64,000 nt of DNA from JAUXFK01 sp034189035 (GTDB lineage Bacteria; Desulfobacterota; UBA8473), in contig JAXHVA010000008.1 of assembly GCA_034189035.1 (NCBI GenBank), positions 1 to 64,000 of the forward strand, in the 5' to 3' direction. The notes below the pieces were generated by a model. The model ran no database searches. It was not told where the DNA came from and saw only the letters and a list, made by a program, of their open reading frames with translations. Both the position numbers and the translations under genes were made by a program. Positions 18,926 through 28,700 of this stretch are shown in pieces. Numbering within the stretch: position 1 is the first letter of the stretch; every line of letters starts with the position of its first letter.

Positions 18926-19892
18926 ATGCCGCCGAATAAGGCATTAAAAATTAAAAAGAAGGGTAAAGAGATCAATTCAAAAAGAATCTTCAATTTGACA
19001 CTTCTATTATTCGGCTTCTTACTTATTACAAGTGATATCTCATATGGAAGCGAGGAAAAACCAAAAGTCATATGGAAGATAGCAACACATGCCCCAGAGT
19101 CAATCGGTTATGCAGTCCGTATTAAAAGGGACCTGAATCCAGCTATTATTGAAGCGACAAACGGTAATGTCACTCTTGATTGGTATTGGGGCGGTATAAT
19201 GGGAGATCGAGAGGATTGGATATCAAAGATACAAATCAATCAGCTACAAGGAGGAGCATTCGATGGGCAGGCGATTGTTATGGTCTGTCCTCAGATAGTT
19301 TTATTGGAACTTCCCTTCCTCTTTAGTTGTGTTGACGAAGCAATGTATGTAAGGAAAATTTTTAACATGGTGTGGCGTAATGGAACATGGAACCCTAAAG
19401 GCCATCGGGGCAAGTCCAATCCCTGTGAATGTACCAGAGATAGTCACAACTGTGAGATCCGGGGTCTGTGATGCAGTTCTCGCTCCGGGGATGTGGTGGG
19501 TAGGTTCTCAACTCTATACAATAACGAAACATATTACTCGCTGGAAGTTAAGATATCAACCGGGCTGTCTTGCAGTTTCGACTAATGCATGGAATAGAAT
19601 CTCTATGGACTACCAAGAGACTATCATTGAAAGAATGCCGAAAATAGAAGACAGCTTAAACCGCTTTGGATGGGACAGCAGTAAAAAATGCATCAGGGCA
19701 ATGATCAACTATGGTTTAGAGGAAGTCAAGCTGACATCAGAAGAACTTAATCTATTTAAGAGAAAGACTCGGCCTATTTGGGACACATTGGCCGGCAAGC
19801 TGTATCCAAGAGAATTGCTGAATGAAGTCTTGGATTATTTGGAGGAATACCATTTGAACAAAGCTGTCAATCAGGACAACGTACACAGATAG
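18926..19892 (+). pseudogene. Broken DctP-type TRAP solute-binding protein gene (paralogue 3)
   Basis: The first frame (18926-19471) has a signal segment, IATHAPESIG, LDWYWGGIMGDREDWI and LPFLFS, then goes out of register after VRKIFNMVW. The rest continues in another frame from about 19385 (LKAIGASPIPVNVPEIV, MWWVGSQLYTIT, RPIWDTLAGKLYPREL). Alignment to paralogue 5 shows that roughly 60 residues between these parts are missing, so an internal deletion combined with a frameshift inactivated the gene. It would give only truncated products. Confidence 0.85.
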
Positions 19893-19912
19893 GAAGATAA
19901 AATTTTTCATGT

Positions 19913-19949
19913 ACCCTCAAATCTCTAACATCTTCATATTATTGAGGGT
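19913..19949 (+). terminator. Possible terminator after the broken dctP gene
   Basis: ACCCTCAA (19913-19920) and TTGAGGGT (19942-19949) are perfect 8-bp arms with a 21-base loop, followed by the pyrimidine-rich GTTCTTCCTCTT. The long loop lowers confidence. Confidence 0.4.
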
Positions 19950-20033
19950 GTTCTTCCTCTTGCTGTTTCAAGCAGAGAGATTCTATAGCAGATATTGAAT
20001 GAGGAGAAGTGTTTTATTGAATAATGTATTTTT

Positions 20034-20054
20034 ATATGATATTTTATATCATAT
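20034..20054. promoter_or_regulatory. AT-rich palindrome before dctP paralogue 4
   Basis: ATATGATA-tttta-TATCATAT is a perfect 8-bp dyad with 5-base centre. It ends 6 bases before the GGAGGG ribosome-binding site of the next gene, so it could be an operator or a leader hairpin that affects translation. Confidence 0.35.
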
Positions 20055-20073
20055 TATATAGGAGGGAATGCAA

Positions 20074-21111
20074 ATGAAATGTAGAAGATTCTTTCTAGTA
20101 GTTTTAGTTTTCTTCGTTTTGTTTATCTCCAACATAGCATTATCCAAGAAAGCCACAAAAAAACCTAAGATCGTATTGAAGATGGCCAATAATGCACCTA
20201 TCGGGATAGGCGTTGAAGTCTGGATAAGAAAGGATTTTACCCCGGCCGTTGAGAGGGCTACAGATGGTGATGTTGTCCTCGACTGGTACAGTGGGGGGAT
20301 AATGGGAGATGATGAGGACTGGATAGCAAAGATGCATATCGATCAACTCCAAGGAGCTGGTCTTGACGGATCCGGGATTCATCATGCATGCCCTGATTTC
20401 GCTATAATGCAACTTCCCTTTATATTTGACGGCTACGATGAAGTAGCCTTTATAAAAAAAAGGTTGCGATCAAAGCTGGGCAAAAGGTTTGAGGAACATG
20501 GATATAAGATGCTTGTGATCGCAGATCAGGACTTTGATCAGGTCTATTCATCGAAAGTAGAAGTACGAGCGCCTGAGGACTTTGCTCGAATTAAATTTCT
20601 GTCATATTCTGGTATCGTGGAACAGGAGATGCTCAAGTCCCTTGGAGCAAGCCCGGTACCGATAAGCCTTGCAGAGGCCAATTCCGCTATACGGTCAGGG
20701 ATATGTAATGGAATAGTGATCCCTTCTCTTTGGATCGTAGGTGCCCAGGTCTATACAATAATAAAGAATGTAACTCCCAGCAAAATGAGATACGTTATGG
20801 GTTCTATCGTAGTTACGATCAATGCATGGAACAAAATCCCGGAAAAACATCATAAGGCTGTTGAGGAAGTGTCGCTGGATTTTGAACCAAAAATAAACCA
20901 GAGCGTAAAAGACACGATGGACAGATGCCTTACTGCATTGCTTAAGTATGGTTTGAAAGAGGCGAAGTTAACTGCAGCTGAGATTGAAGTATTAAAGAAG
21001 AGAACCAGACCTGTTTGGGACAAACTGTCCGGCAAGGTCTACTCTAGGAAGATGCTCAATGAGATACTGAAACATAGAGCCGAATATCGATCCAAAAAGA
21101 CAATGAGATGA
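20074..21111 (+). CDS. TRAP transporter solute-binding protein, DctP family (paralogue 4)
   Basis: About 345 residues: signal peptide (cleavage near IALSK), LKMANNAPIGIG, LDWYSGGIMGDDEDWIAKM, DQLQGAGLDGSG, LPFIFDG, LGASPVPISLAEANSAIRSG and LWIVGAQVYTII. In the ligand region VPEIV is replaced by LAEAN and WYVGSQ by WIVGAQ, so its ligand may differ from the other paralogues. ATG 20074 is preferred over ATG 20068 because GGAGGG at 20061-20066 is correctly spaced only for the former. Confidence 0.9.
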   Translation: MKCRRFFLVVLVFFVLFISNIALSKKATKKPKIVLKMANNAPIGIGVEVWIRKDFTPAVERATDGDVVLDWYSGGIMGDDEDWIAKMHIDQLQGAGLDGSGIHHACPDFAIMQLPFIFDGYDEVAFIKKRLRSKLGKRFEEHGYKMLVIADQDFDQVYSSKVEVRAPEDFARIKFLSYSGIVEQEMLKSLGASPVPISLAEANSAIRSGICNGIVIPSLWIVGAQVYTIIKNVTPSKMRYVMGSIVVTINAWNKIPEKHHKAVEEVSLDFEPKINQSVKDTMDRCLTALLKYGLKEAKLTAAEIEVLKKRTRPVWDKLSGKVYSRKMLNEILKHRAEYRSKKTMR

Positions 21112-21117
21112 AAGCAT

Positions 21118-21136
21118 GTTGTATAATGGATACAAC
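21118..21136 (+). terminator. Small hairpin between dctP paralogues 4 and 5
   Basis: GTTGTA-taatgga-TACAAC followed by CTTTTG. A short stem with a weak T-tract; may reduce readthrough into paralogue 5. Confidence 0.35.
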
Positions 21137-21167
21137 CTTTTGAATATTTAAAAAGGAGGGGAAAAAG

Positions 21168-22214
21168 ATGAAATTAAAAAGATGTATTTTGGTACCTTTT
21201 CTTCTAGTGGGAGTATTGTTCCTTTCAGTTGAATTCTCTATAGGAGAACCATCAAAAAAGAAAATTGTATTGAAGATGGCGACTCATGCCCCAAAGGGAA
21301 TTAGCTACGCCCTCTATGTAAAAGACAATATCGATCCGGCTCTTGAGAAGGCTACAAATGGTGAAGTGGTCTTTGACTGGTATCATGGGGGTATCATGGG
21401 GGATGACGAGGATTGGATGGCAAAGATAGAGATCGACCAGCTCCAAGGAGCAGGGATCGATGGCCACGGCACCAAAATGTTCGGTCCTGGCTTGGCAGTA
21501 TTGGACCTTCCCTTCCTCTTTAACAATGCCCAAGAAGTGGGTTATGTAAGGGAAAACTTATGGTCATCAATGGTCAGGATTTTTGAGGATAATGGATATA
21601 AACTGCTCGTATTGATTGACCAGGGCAACGAGGGTTTTGATGAGATCTATTCCCTAAAAAGGCCGATTCGAACACCCGAAGACTTTGCAAAGACCAGATT
21701 TGTCACTTACTCTGGTGTTGTCGAAGCCGAAATATTGAAGGCGCTGGGTGCGAGTCCAATCCCCCTCAACGTGCCGGAGATCGTTTCATCCATGCGCGCA
21801 GGGATATGCAACGGACTTATTGCTCCAGCGATCTGGTATGTTGGGTCTCAGCTTTACACAATAACAAAGTATGTTACTCCTGTTAGACTAAGATATGCCC
21901 CAGGCGGACTCGTCATCTCAATGAAGGCATGGAATAGAATCCCTGAAAAATACCACAAAGAGATTGTCCAGATGCTGCTGGCAGAACAAGACGGGGCCAA
22001 CCGATTTGGATGGGACAGCAGTAAGAGGTGTTACAAGGCCATGATTAATTACGGCCTGGAAGAGGTCAAGCTGACTCCATCCGAGATCGATGTCTTGAAG
22101 AAGCAAACAAGGCCTATATGGGACAGACTGGCTGGAAAGGAATATACTAGGGAGATGCTCGATGAAATCCTCGAATACTTAGATGAATATCGTTCATTGA
22201 AGGATGTCAGATGA
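21168..22214 (+). CDS. TRAP transporter solute-binding protein, DctP family (paralogue 5)
   Basis: 348 residues with signal peptide (cleavage near FSIGE) and intact family motifs: LKMATHAPKGIS, FDWYHGGIMGDDEDWMAKI, DQLQGAGIDGHG, LPFLFNN, LGASPIPLNVPEIVSSMRAG, IWYVGSQLYTIT, RPIWDRLAGKEYTREML. It is most like the broken paralogue 3 (both share LGWDSSKRCYKAMINYGLEEVKL-type C-termini), so these two are probably the latest duplicates. Strong RBS AAAAGGAGGGG. It ends the array; the next gene is on the opposite strand. Confidence 0.9.
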   Translation: MKLKRCILVPFLLVGVLFLSVEFSIGEPSKKKIVLKMATHAPKGISYALYVKDNIDPALEKATNGEVVFDWYHGGIMGDDEDWMAKIEIDQLQGAGIDGHGTKMFGPGLAVLDLPFLFNNAQEVGYVRENLWSSMVRIFEDNGYKLLVLIDQGNEGFDEIYSLKRPIRTPEDFAKTRFVTYSGVVEAEILKALGASPIPLNVPEIVSSMRAGICNGLIAPAIWYVGSQLYTITKYVTPVRLRYAPGGLVISMKAWNRIPEKYHKEIVQMLLAEQDGANRFGWDSSKRCYKAMINYGLEEVKLTPSEIDVLKKQTRPIWDRLAGKEYTREMLDEILEYLDEYRSLKDVR

Positions 22215-22858
22215 GTTTCTTCGTCTATTAATCGAGCTATTTTAAGATTATACAAAAATGAGGTAGAAATGACAACCGAAAGTCGACCATCCTGAATACT
22301 TGGTCTATATTCTTATTTGAGTACTGAAGTCCCCATGCCCATCTCTTTTTTATCCTCATACTACACGAGACCTTCGGATAATCAAACTATGAGCTCTTTA
22401 AAAAATCTCTTTCCTTATTCGGATTGGTATAACTGCAGCTAAAGTCCTGAAAAATCTCCTCATATATGATTCATCGCCCATAAAAGTATATATCCTAACC
22501 GAAATTATTGATTATACCTCTGATGTTTTTTTTTGAGAGGCAAGCTATCAATGAGACTGTTCCAAAGATAGAAGATAATGAGAAAGAGGTTCTAGATTCA
22601 TCTTCTGTCATAAAGGGGTAATGTGTAAGCATAGTAGCTCTGGATAAGGACAAGAGAAAAAAGCATGTACAATGGTAAGCAAAAAAGATAAAAATATTAC
22701 CAAGGTAGATTAAGAGTTGTAACATTTTAACGTTATGAAATAGAAGGCTATCATCAAACTTCAATGCGTATACTGTCCGAGCGTCCAAGTGAGTAAAGAA
22801 AGAGAAAGGACAAATATGCAATTTTGCATGGATCAAAATTTGATTGCCGCTTATTTCA
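22215..22858. other. Intergenic region between the DctP array and the AOR gene
   Basis: About 640 bases between convergent genes. A 124-codon open frame on the minus strand (22495-22869) has no motif or ribosome-binding site and is not accepted. No clear terminator was seen. The right edge is the inverted repeat that brackets the AOR gene. Confidence 0.5.
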
Positions 22859-22888
22859 ATTCTTTTCAAAAAGTTAAACAGCCAGTCA
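22859..22888. repeat. Left arm of 30-bp inverted repeat bracketing the AOR gene
   Basis: This 30-base arm is the reverse complement of 24814-24843 with 3 mismatches; the outer 21 bases are identical. It overlaps the stop codon of the AOR gene (22886-22888). The placement exactly at both gene ends is unlikely to be chance. Confidence 0.75.
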
Positions 22889-24793
22889 ATTTTTTATCAC
22901 TCTCTCATCCTTCCCTACCCCCTCTAAACCGAGTTCCTTTAGCTTCCCCATTGTCTGCAACCCGGTAGATGGATCCCACCCCCTTATATCATAGTATTCT
23001 TCTTTCATCTTCTCAAATTGTTGCCTTTCCAGGGTCAAACCCCTCCTAGAAAATGGCTCACCGTCCTTTCCAGGAAGCAAACATGCTTCATTCATAAAAT
23101 CACTCTTTAGAGGACGAGTGAAATTGAATTCCTCCAGGGTATCACCCTCCCTTCCATTATGGCCTTCTCTAACCAAGATTGCCCTTTGAAGGTTGAATAT
23201 CCTCTCTCCGACTTTGTATAGTCCTTGCTCATCAATTTCAACCCCTGTAACTGCTGAATATATCTGGCTCTCAAGGGTAGGATCTCCCACATGGTCTTCT
23301 GTAATTCCTGTATGCATAATCGGCCAGACAAAATCACAGAGTAACAGGCTCTCCTTGACATACTGACGATCTTGAATCTTTGCAGCAGCGAGGGCCTTTC
23401 CTTCATACGTTGAGAAATCAGCAGCAATCTCACTTCCCCAAAATCGGCGTGCAATCGCTCGAAAAACCTCTGAGGATATATAATTATCCATATATCCTAG
23501 AGTCTTTGCTGCCCACAACATACCCAAAATACTTACCTCATGAAGCTGCTGTATCGGAAGTCTCGGTTCCATTGCATAAAACAAGGCAGTGGTAATAAAC
23601 ATCCTTGCCCCATAGACCGGGTTATACCCCGTACTCGTTATATAATCGGTAATCAAATCCTGTGCAGCACTTCCCAACGACTCGGCTGCCCTGTGGGTTC
23701 CGTTTGCAAGAATATCTCCGAATCCTTCTCGTATAGAGACATCATGTATGAGCTTCTCAACAAACTCAAGACTGCCTATCTTGGACAGGGCAAGACCTGA
23801 TTTCTCATCAGTTAAAACACTCGCCTTATGACATCTACTCAACCACATGATCATGGTCTCAATTGCATGGGTATCTACTCCATAGTCATCACAGAATTTT
23901 GCAGCCTCAAAAGGCACTTCATTATTCTCACCATAATAAATCTGCGCCCGAGTCTGATAAAAAAGAGAGGCCTGGCACATGAATTTACCCTTCTTGCCGC
24001 TCTTTCCGTGAAATACATTTCTGATACACTCATTTGTACAACCGAAACATGAATCTTTCTTCACCTTGTCTGAAGCAAAAACATTCGGGAGTAATTGGGA
24101 CATACCTTTTGTATACTCATTCACCGTCTTTCTAAGCTCTTTTACCCTCTCTATAGAAGCCACATTAATCTTTCCCTTTCCATGAACAGCAATGGCTTTC
24201 AGATTTTTCGAGCCCATGACTGCGCCCATACCACTTGTGCCTGTAGCATCATTATCTGCCAAGACTATGGCAAAGACTGTCTTATTTTCGCCCGCAGGAC
24301 CTATGGTAACGATCCTGAAAGGATTTCCCAGCTCTTCTTTCAAAGCCTCTCTCGTCTCGATAGCCCCTTTTGTCCACAGGTGCCCTGCATCCCTGATCTC
24401 TATGGTTTCACCGTCAATAAAGATATAAACAGGTCTCTTTGCTTTACCTCTTACCACAACCGCATCATACCCAGCGTATTTGAGATACACTCCCCATGAG
24501 CCTCCTAGATTACAATATGAAAATCGGTCATGCAATGGTGATTTTGCACATACCTGCCATCTCGCGCCAGAAAAACCGGGAACCCCAGCAAGGGGACCCG
24601 TTAAAAACATCAGGTGGTTCTGCGGATCAAAGGCATCTATCTGTGGAGGCACTTCTTCCCAGTAAATCTTACAACCAAGGCCTCTTCCACCTAAAAAATT
24701 TTCAGCGTATGTTTTTGTAGGCGTCTTGCTTATCTTTCCTGTTGAAAGATCTATCCTTAAAATATTACCTGCATAGCCCTTTATATCAGACAT
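22886..24793 (-). CDS. Tungsten-containing aldehyde:ferredoxin oxidoreductase
   Basis: A 635-residue cytoplasmic enzyme that oxidises aldehydes to carboxylates with ferredoxin, or runs in reverse, using a bis-pterin tungsten centre and one [4Fe-4S] cluster. The N-terminal domain begins GYAGNILRIDLSTGKI and FLGGRGLGCKIYWEE; GPAGENKTVFAIVLADNDATGTSGMG belongs to the pterin-binding part; cluster cysteines are in CFGCTNEC (about 285-295), with the fourth Cys in LLLCDFVWP. Length matches the family (about 600-640). Start chosen at ATG 24793, 7 bases behind AGGAGG, rather than the in-frame ATG 24814 inside the inverted repeat. Proximity to the glycyl-radical relic and DctP array suggests a former anaerobic catabolic locus. 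Confidence 0.95.
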   Translation of the reverse strand: MSDIKGYAGNILRIDLSTGKISKTPTKTYAENFLGGRGLGCKIYWEEVPPQIDAFDPQNHLMFLTGPLAGVPGFSGARWQVCAKSPLHDRFSYCNLGGSWGVYLKYAGYDAVVVRGKAKRPVYIFIDGETIEIRDAGHLWTKGAIETREALKEELGNPFRIVTIGPAGENKTVFAIVLADNDATGTSGMGAVMGSKNLKAIAVHGKGKINVASIERVKELRKTVNEYTKGMSQLLPNVFASDKVKKDSCFGCTNECIRNVFHGKSGKKGKFMCQASLFYQTRAQIYYGENNEVPFEAAKFCDDYGVDTHAIETMIMWLSRCHKASVLTDEKSGLALSKIGSLEFVEKLIHDVSIREGFGDILANGTHRAAESLGSAAQDLITDYITSTGYNPVYGARMFITTALFYAMEPRLPIQQLHEVSILGMLWAAKTLGYMDNYISSEVFRAIARRFWGSEIAADFSTYEGKALAAAKIQDRQYVKESLLLCDFVWPIMHTGITEDHVGDPTLESQIYSAVTGVEIDEQGLYKVGERIFNLQRAILVREGHNGREGDTLEEFNFTRPLKSDFMNEACLLPGKDGEPFSRRGLTLERQQFEKMKEEYYDIRGWDPSTGLQTMGKLKELGLEGVGKDERVIKN

Positions 24794-24813
24794 AATAAAC
24801 CTCCTATTACACA

Positions 24814-24843
24814 TGAGTGACAGTTTAACTTTTTGAAAAGAAT
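24814..24843. repeat. Right arm of 30-bp inverted repeat bracketing the AOR gene
   Basis: Partner of 22859-22888 (27 of 30 bases complementary, 21 contiguous). It lies in the AOR leader about 20 bases before the start codon. No clean target-site duplication was recognised outside the arms. Confidence 0.75.
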
Positions 24844-25045
24844 CGCTTTCTATTTCATAGCGTTACAATGAGAAAAAATAGAATGTTTCATTTTAAAGAC
24901 TAAAAACTCTTGTATTACATATCACACTATGATAGGGTTATAATTAATAATGAAAGATTTACGGCTCGGTAAATTTAGCCTTTTTTAATGTTAGCAGAGT
25001 AACGATATAATAGTCAACATGAAGTTTAAGATTTATTAATAGCGT

Positions 25046-25444
25046 ATGAAATACTGCCCGAATTGTAAATCAGAATATGTAGAGCAGATTGAGCAATGCT
25101 TTGACTGTAATATCAAGCTCATTAGCGAGAGTGAGTATCTTCATATGGAAGATGTAGAAGATGCCAAACATGCAAGACACAAGGAATTGGATAAGCTCTA
25201 CAAGGTATGCATATTAGAAAATCCATTTGAAGCGGACTTGGTAAGTGATGCCCTCGAAAAGGAGGGTATCGCCTATGTTGTGAGGGAGTATCAGGATACT
25301 GCATACGATGGCCTTTTCATGACCCAGCTAGGCTGGGGAGCTATATTTGTTCCTCATGCAGAGGTAAAAAAGGCCAAAATGATAACAGATGAAATAAAGA
25401 AGAGTATCAAAGAAGAAAACTCTTCTCCCACAAACCATACATAA
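25046..25444 (+). CDS. Zinc-ribbon / DUF2007-like signal-transducing-type protein
   Basis: A 132-residue soluble protein. The N-terminus has a CPNC-x(13)-CFDC zinc ribbon (residues 4-21). The C-terminal part (about 50-120) has VCILENPFEADLVSDALEKEGIAYVVRE and WGAIFVPHAEVKKAKMI, the pattern of DUF2007, a PII/ACT-like fold found in many proteobacteria. Function unknown; possibly a small regulatory or binding protein. The gene is divergent from AOR. Confidence 0.8.
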   Translation: MKYCPNCKSEYVEQIEQCFDCNIKLISESEYLHMEDVEDAKHARHKELDKLYKVCILENPFEADLVSDALEKEGIAYVVREYQDTAYDGLFMTQLGWGAIFVPHAEVKKAKMITDEIKKSIKEENSSPTNHT

Positions 25445-25491
25445 GTCCTTTTAAACAGTGGGTTTAAAAAAGCAATCTTTCAAGGCTTCAA

Positions 25492-25782
25492 TTAAATTAC
25501 TCTGAGAATTGGCAATTCAAAGGCCTTGAATCCTTTGCCTCCTAACCTATCTGACAGCCCTGTCAGTGCTTTAATTGTCTCGTCTTCTATACAATCTTCA
25601 ACGGCCACAGCAACAGAACAGTTATAGCCAGGCCAAACAGCATCATCGAGCTTTGGATTCGATTTATCACCTTTACCCAGTACACGATCCCATTTTGTGT
25701 ATCCTTTAATTGAACAGGTCGTTAAGGTCTCCATTACATCCTCATCAAATTCCACATCATATATTATAAAAAGCATCTTCAT
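25492..25782 (-). CDS. PII-like small protein of the RND efflux operon
   Basis: A 96-residue protein beginning MKMLFIIYDVEFDEDVMETL, with GYTKWDRVLGKG and a distal hydrophobic strand (FKAFELPILRVI). This fits the PII-like fold proteins (PG0823-type) encoded beside RND pumps. PII signature residues such as the uridylylated Tyr loop are not present. It begins 3 bases after the pump stop codon, so it is the last gene of the operon. It may sense a small ligand to tune the pump; this is inferred from position only. Confidence 0.7.
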   Translation of the reverse strand: MKMLFIIYDVEFDEDVMETLTTCSIKGYTKWDRVLGKGDKSNPKLDDAVWPGYNCSVAVAVEDCIEDETIKALTGLSDRLGGKGFKAFELPILRVI

Positions 25783-25785
25783 GAT

Positions 25786-28700
25786 TTAAGCCTCCATACC
25801 CATCTTTCTTTTCTCAAACATGTAATAGACTGTAGGAATGATAATAAGGGTAATAATCGCTGACACAGAAAGCCCGCCAAGCATTGTTATCCCAATGGGA
25901 TTCCATACTTCAGCACCTACCATTGATGAAGTTGCCATGGGAACCATCGCAAAAAACGTGGTGAATGTGGTCATCAGGACAGGTCTCAACCTGGCCTTAC
26001 CCGCATTTATCACTGCTTCAAAAAGGGGCTCGCCTCTTTTCTGGAGAAGGTGTGTATAATCGAGAAGAACGATTGCGTTGTTCACAACGATTCCGACAAG
26101 CATAACAACTCCCAGGGCAGACATCATTCCAAGGGTAACACCTGTCAAAAAAAAGATATATACCACACCGGTTACGGCAAAGGGGATAGAGAACATAATG
26201 ATGAGGGGATCTCTAAAGTTACCATACAGGGCAGCCATAACCATATAGACAAGAACAACCCCCAAGGAAAACAGTAGGGAAAAGTCTCGGAAGGTTTTTT
26301 CCTGTTCCTCTACCTCACCGCCAAAGTATATAGAAAGGCCCTGGGGTACCCCCATATTATTTAAGACTCTCCTGATATCTCCTTTTATCTCACCGAGTGA
26401 ACGACCGTATATATCTCCTTCCACCTTTACAAGCTTTTGTCTGTTCTTCCTCTCGATCTCAATAGGACCTTCACCACGGACGATCTTTGCTACATTCTTG
26501 ATCTTTATAGCCCTTCCATCAGGAGTAAAGATGGGTGAATTCAGCAGGGTTTTGAACTTATCCTTATCTGCGTCTTTGAATCGCGTGCATATATCGAATA
26601 TCTCACCTCCGTCCCAAAACTGAGTTGCATCTACACCATAAAAATAATTACGGAGCGTGAATGCAATCACAGAAGTACTGAGTCCCAAAGAAGATGCCTT
26701 TTTTCTGTCTATCTCAACCCATAGCTCGGGCCTTGGGTCTTTTTGACTGACACTCACATCAACCATGCCTGGAATCTGTTTCAGTTTTCCCTCTACATCT
26801 TTGGCAAAGGCCAAATTCTCATCGAGTTCAGCTCCCTGGATTTCTATAGATATTGGTTTCCCACCCCCCATGATTATCGACCCAATCGGATCTCCTGCTA
26901 CAACCTTGAGCTGGGTTATCCCGGGGATCTTCTCTATCTCATCTCTTAGGAGGTTGGCGATTTCCACTGCACTGCGACTTCTTTTATCGCTATCCACAAG
27001 CTTAAAACCGACCTGTCCGACATTTGGTCCTTGATCAAAGCCCAAAGCAACACCAATCCCCTTCTCGGTCTGTCCATCGAAGCCAAAGGAGTGCCTGGAT
27101 TCTTCAGGCAAGACAACCTCCTCCATGATCTTGAAAATACTCTCTACTACCCTGTTTGTCTCCTCTATCCTTGTCCCTTCTGCTAACCGAAAAGTAACAT
27201 TCAGATCCCCCGAATCGACCTTAGGGACAAAAGAAGTAGACAGATACGGGATGAGTGAAAGGCTACTTAAGAATACTGTAATAACCAAGACGAGAATTGT
27301 CTTTCGATAATGAAGCGCCCAGATTAAAAGACGACTGTAACCATTTTCAATGGCCTCAAACCAATCCTCTGTTAAAGAATAGAATTTTCCCAAAAACCCC
27401 TCTCTTGCCCTTAACCTCTTTGGTGTATATATAATCCATCGAGAAGAGAGCATAGGAGTCATTGTCAAGGCAGTAAAAAGAGAGGCCAAAAGTGTTACGG
27501 AAATGACAAAAGCGAGCTGTTTGAATATAATACCTGAAAGCCCTGTGATAAACATCAATGGAGTAAAAACGACAACAGTAGTCATCGTAGAAGCTGTAAT
27601 CGCCATACCCATCTCGCTTGCACCAAAAACAGCACTTGTTTTGGGACGCCCTCCTTCTTCTATATGCCGAATGATATTCTCCAATACCACTATCCCATTA
27701 TCTACTACCATTCCTGAAGCAATGGCCATGGCCATTAATGACACCAGATTTATTGTATATCCGCCCAGATACAGTAAGATGAGCGAAATTGTCAATGAGA
27801 AGGGGATAGTTAGAGTAATAATTATAGCCGTTCTCAATCGTCTTAAAAAGACAATCGTTACCAATACAACGAAAAACAACCCCCACCCTAACGTATAACA
27901 AAGGTTCTCTATAGAGTTCAATATACTCTCTGAATTGTCCATCGAGATAATGATCTCAACATCTGATGGAATGTTTTTTTTTATCTCCTCCAATCTCTGT
28001 TTAATCTTACTGATTATGGCTACAGTATTCGCGCCTACCTGTTTTTTTAAGACCAGGACCAATGCCTTTTTTCCATCAGCCCATCCATTCAATTCCTGGG
28101 GTTTATAATCATCCTTGACACTTGCGATGTCCTTTAGATAAATAGTCCGATTCTGATAATAGCCCACTACCGTATTACGAATCTCATCGATCGTCTTATA
28201 TCGGGCAGGCACCCGAACAAAGTATTCTTTATCGCCTGTTTTGATAGTCCCAGCTGGGATATTCATATTTTTCAAAGCAAGGATACGATTGATCTCATGT
28301 ATAGAAATATGGAATCCTTCTATCTTTTTCAAGTCAAAGTAAACATTAATGCGACGTCTCAACCCTCCGTATATATCGATTGCCCCTACCCCTGGTATCC
28401 TTCTGATCTCATCAGCGATCTTCTTATCCGCAATGTGATATAACCTCGGCCAGCTCAAATCCCCGCCTATTGTCATAAACATAATGGGTGCTTCAGCAGT
28501 ACTGAATTTATAGAGAAACGGAGGATCCACATCTTCGGGCAAGTCTCTTTTAGCAAGCTCTAGTGCATCCCTTATGTCGTTTGTTGCCACATCGAGTCCT
28601 GTACCCCAGTCAAATTTACACATAACTGCTGATAGATTATCGATTGATTTCGACATAAGTGAATCTAGATTGCTTACTGCAGTCACCTGATTCTCTATGT

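Noticed and set aside
22495..22869. 124-codon minus-strand open frame after the DctP array
   Set aside because: Low-complexity hydrophobic sequence, no ribosome-binding site and no recognised motif; it overlaps the inverted repeat.
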